Source: Clostridia bacterium
GTDB taxonomy: Bacteria; Bacillota; Clostridia; Oscillospirales; CAG-272
DNA length: 8,226 bases
NCBI GenBank assembly: GCA_900763885.1
Contig: CAAFLY010000306.1
Coordinates: 1-8,226, forward strand
Direction of reading: 5' to 3'
Shown here: in pieces, positions 6,586-8,226 of the stretch
Layout: the number at the start of each line of letters is the position of its first letter
Numbering within the stretch: position 1 is the first letter of the stretch
Notes under the pieces: generated by a model
Database searches by the model: none
What the model was told of the DNA's origin: nothing
Seen by the model: only the letters and a program-made list of their open reading frames with translations
Translations under genes and position numbers: made by a program

Positions 6586-8094
6586 TCACAGAGGCAGATT
6601 GGCATGACGGCGCACGGGAGAAGTCTTGCTCTTAGAGCGGAGCATCATCACGGCGGCGCACAGTCTCTGACGAAGCTCTCCGTCTTCGATTACGTCGTCC
6701 ACTTCCCCAGCCATTGCGGCGACAGCGGGGGTTCCGACCGTTTCGTCCCATTCCTTTTCCAGTGCCGCACGGGTCACATCCCCGCCGATTTTATCGTTCC
6801 AAAGGAAAGCGACAGCGGACGACGCGTTCATCACACCGATTTTCGCGTCTTCTCTGGCTAGCACCAGATCCGCACCAAGGGATTTTGCGCCCATGACCGG
6901 GAACACGGATCCGTATGCTTCTCCGGCGACCACGGTGATGAGTGCGGTGCGTGCGGAAGCGTACAGTCCAGCAAGCTTGGCAATTTCCGCAGCGTACGGT
7001 GCTTTTTCCGCTTCAAGGGAAACGTCCAAGCCATGCGAATCGACTACGGTGATGACCGGAATGGCAAACGAATCGCAGAAAGAGAGGAGCTTAGCGAGCT
7101 TTCTCGCGGCAGGAGCAGTCAGCGTGCCGTTCTTTTCCGCGTGGTTGTTGGCGAGTATACCGCATACCACGCCGCCGACGGAGCAAAGTCCACATACCGC
7201 TTCCGGTGCATATTCTGCCCACAGCTCGACGAATTTTCCATCATCCGCAAAAGCGGCGACGCACTTCTTCATGTCTCCCGACGCTTTATATTCCTCAAGA
7301 GAAACCATCCGGTTGCAATCGTCGGCGGAGATGGATTCCACCGTTCCCTCGGCGTTGTTGGCGGGCAGATAGGAGAGCAGTTCTCTTGCCTTTGCCATTG
7401 CCGCGTCGTCGTCCGATACGGAGATGGCTGCCAGACCGCTTTCTTTGGCGAACGGTGCTTTACCGGTATCTGCTCCGGTGAGGAACGGCGGATTGACGCT
7501 GATGGACGCGGATTTCTCCGTGATGATGAGGAAATCAAACATCGCGGCAACGATCGCTGCGGCGCCCTGTGCAATTCCGGGAATCACGGCGATCTGCGGC
7601 ACCACACCGGACGCGAGAGAGGCTTCCTTCATGATCGCACCATAAGCGGCAAGGGCACGGACGCCCTCCGGCAGATAGGCTCCGGCACTATCGAAAATAC
7701 CGACCACAGGCGCGCCGTTTTCCGTGGCAAGCCGATACAGATCATGGAGCTTTTTTGCCTGCGCTTCACTGACGCCGCCGCGCGTCCGGCTGAAGTCCTG
7801 ACTGAACGCGTAGACGAGACAGCCGTTTACGGAACCGAAACCGCAGATTACCGCTTCCAGATCGTCCGATTTTCCCGCCTCAAACTCACTGCTTCGCCGC
7901 ATGACATACGCACCCGTCTCCATAAAGGTGCCCTCATCGAAGAGCGACAGAATGCGTTCTCTCGCGCTGCGTGTACCGCTATTTTTCTTAGCAGCTGCCT
8001 CCCGTTCGGAAAGCATTTCACGCAGTGCGGAGGCGGTTTTGCAGGGATTCCCGGATAAGGAACGGTGCAGAACCTCTAAATTCTTCTTGTCCAT
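6586..8094 (-). CDS. MmdA/12S-type carboxyltransferase (acyl-CoA carboxylase beta family), divergent
   Basis: A 502-residue, two-domain crotonase-fold carboxyltransferase, first gene of the operon. Family traits are RARERI-like N-terminal pattern (SARERILSLFDEGTF, 43-57), SQDFSRTRGGVSEAQAKK (98-115), ASGVVPQIAVIPG (161-173), LLSYLPANN (239-247), and a C-terminus RRHANLPL close to the RKHGNIPL ending of MmdA/12S. Length matches the family (about 510). Several key motifs are altered: DSGGAR appears as DSAGAY (135-140), the CAGGAVYSPA oxyanion segment as AQGAAAIVAA (175-184), the PGFLPG motif as a segment beginning DSHGL (352-356), and RKAYGGAY as GEAYGSVF (391-398). Substrate and even activity are therefore uncertain; methylmalonyl-CoA, glutaconyl-CoA or a non-CoA acid are options. 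ATG 8094 has GGAGG at 7-base spacing. The family call is firm, the reaction is not. Confidence 0.88.
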   Translation of the reverse strand: MDKKNLEVLHRSLSGNPCKTASALREMLSEREAAAKKNSGTRSARERILSLFDEGTFMETGAYVMRRSSEFEAGKSDDLEAVICGFGSVNGCLVYAFSQDFSRTRGGVSEAQAKKLHDLYRLATENGAPVVGIFDSAGAYLPEGVRALAAYGAIMKEASLASGVVPQIAVIPGIAQGAAAIVAAMFDFLIITEKSASISVNPPFLTGADTGKAPFAKESGLAAISVSDDDAAMAKARELLSYLPANNAEGTVESISADDCNRMVSLEEYKASGDMKKCVAAFADDGKFVELWAEYAPEAVCGLCSVGGVVCGILANNHAEKNGTLTAPAARKLAKLLSFCDSFAIPVITVVDSHGLDVSLEAEKAPYAAEIAKLAGLYASARTALITVVAGEAYGSVFPVMGAKSLGADLVLAREDAKIGVMNASSAVAFLWNDKIGGDVTRAALEKEWDETVGTPAVAAMAGEVDDVIEDGELRQRLCAAVMMLRSKSKTSPVRRHANLPL

Positions 8095-8111
8095 ATATAT
8101 CCTCCGTTCAA

Positions 8112-8132
8112 AATGTTAGAAATGATAACATT
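8112..8132 (-). promoter_or_regulatory. candidate operator palindrome overlapping an extended -10 promoter of the decarboxylase operon
   Basis: A perfect inverted repeat, AATGTTA (8112-8118) and TAACATT (8126-8132), has a 7-nt spacer and lies 17 bp upstream of the first start codon. On the minus strand the right half contains TG-T-TATCAT (8130 down to 8122), an extended -10 with a 5 of 6 match. No good -35 is seen at 17 bp. Transcription would start near 8115, giving a leader of about 20 nt that includes GGAGG at 8102-8106. A protein bound here would block transcription. The binder is unknown; the repeat does not match the CcpA or Rex consensus known to me. Confidence 0.45.
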
Positions 8133-8226
8133 GCAGGGAGCGAAACGCCATTTTTCTCCCGAAATCATGGAAACACCCATCTCAGTTGATTTTGTGCGGA
8201 AAACATGTATTCGAGCTTTTCGGCAC
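8133..8226. other. upstream non-coding edge
   Basis: No convincing coding frame was found. The only structure seen is an imperfect inverted repeat, GTGCGGAAAA (8194-8203) with TTTTCGGCAC (8217-8226), one mismatch, cut by the window edge. It could be the end of a neighbouring unit's terminator or part of a longer upstream regulatory site. Confidence 0.3.

Noticed and set aside
7033..8058. 341-codon plus-strand open frame opposite the MmdA-like gene
   Set aside because: Its translation shows no recognisable domain, lacks a clear ribosome site, and lies fully antisense to a well-supported carboxyltransferase; long open antisense frames are expected in coding DNA of this base composition.
8194..8226. 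Imperfect inverted repeat at the right edge as a terminator
   Set aside because: No T run follows on the minus strand and the plus-strand continuation is outside the window, so no call can be made.

Overview
The window suggests a mid-GC anaerobic Firmicute, most likely a fermentative Clostridia of the Oscillospirales or a related gut lineage. This rests on gene content: a DivIVA-type coiled-coil protein, an XRE regulator with a TPR-like C-terminus, and a sodium-pumping biotin-dependent decarboxylase with a free biotin carrier subunit. Strong purine-rich Shine-Dalgarno sites precede most genes. No rRNA, tRNA, CRISPR array, insertion sequence or phage gene was seen.

Layout. The left part (1-2181) is a two-gene plus-strand unit. 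It holds a DivIVA-domain coiled-coil protein (142-1278) and, after an ATGA overlap with an 8-codon leader frame, an XRE-family regulator (1294-2181). A long imperfect hairpin with T runs on both strands (about 2183-2276) separates it from a convergent minus-strand operon that fills the rest of the window.

The minus-strand operon reads, in transcription order: an MmdA/12S-type carboxyltransferase (8094-6586), an OadG/MmdD-type small membrane subunit (6563-6189), a biotin carrier protein (6165-5779), the OadB/MmdB/GcdB sodium pump (5705-4506), an OadA/5S-type carboxyltransferase without its own biotin domain (4481-3084), and an orphan winged-helix regulator with a degenerate receiver-like N-terminus (3054-2281). 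Genes are 22-29 bp apart, except for a 73-bp gap with a stem-loop before the pump gene. A candidate extended -10 promoter lies inside a perfect palindrome just upstream of the first gene.

How the parts may work together. The biotin arm would take CO2 from oxaloacetate at OadA, and possibly exchange it with an acyl-CoA-type substrate at the MmdA-like subunit. It would then deliver carboxybiotin to OadB, where decarboxylation drives Na+ export, with OadG as assembly subunit. One biotin carrier, two carboxyltransferase types and one pump resembles a Propionibacterium transcarboxylase (12S, 5S, 1.3S) joined to a sodium pump. The MmdA-like subunit has lost several textbook family motifs, so its substrate is open. 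The family assignments are well supported; the combined reaction is inference.
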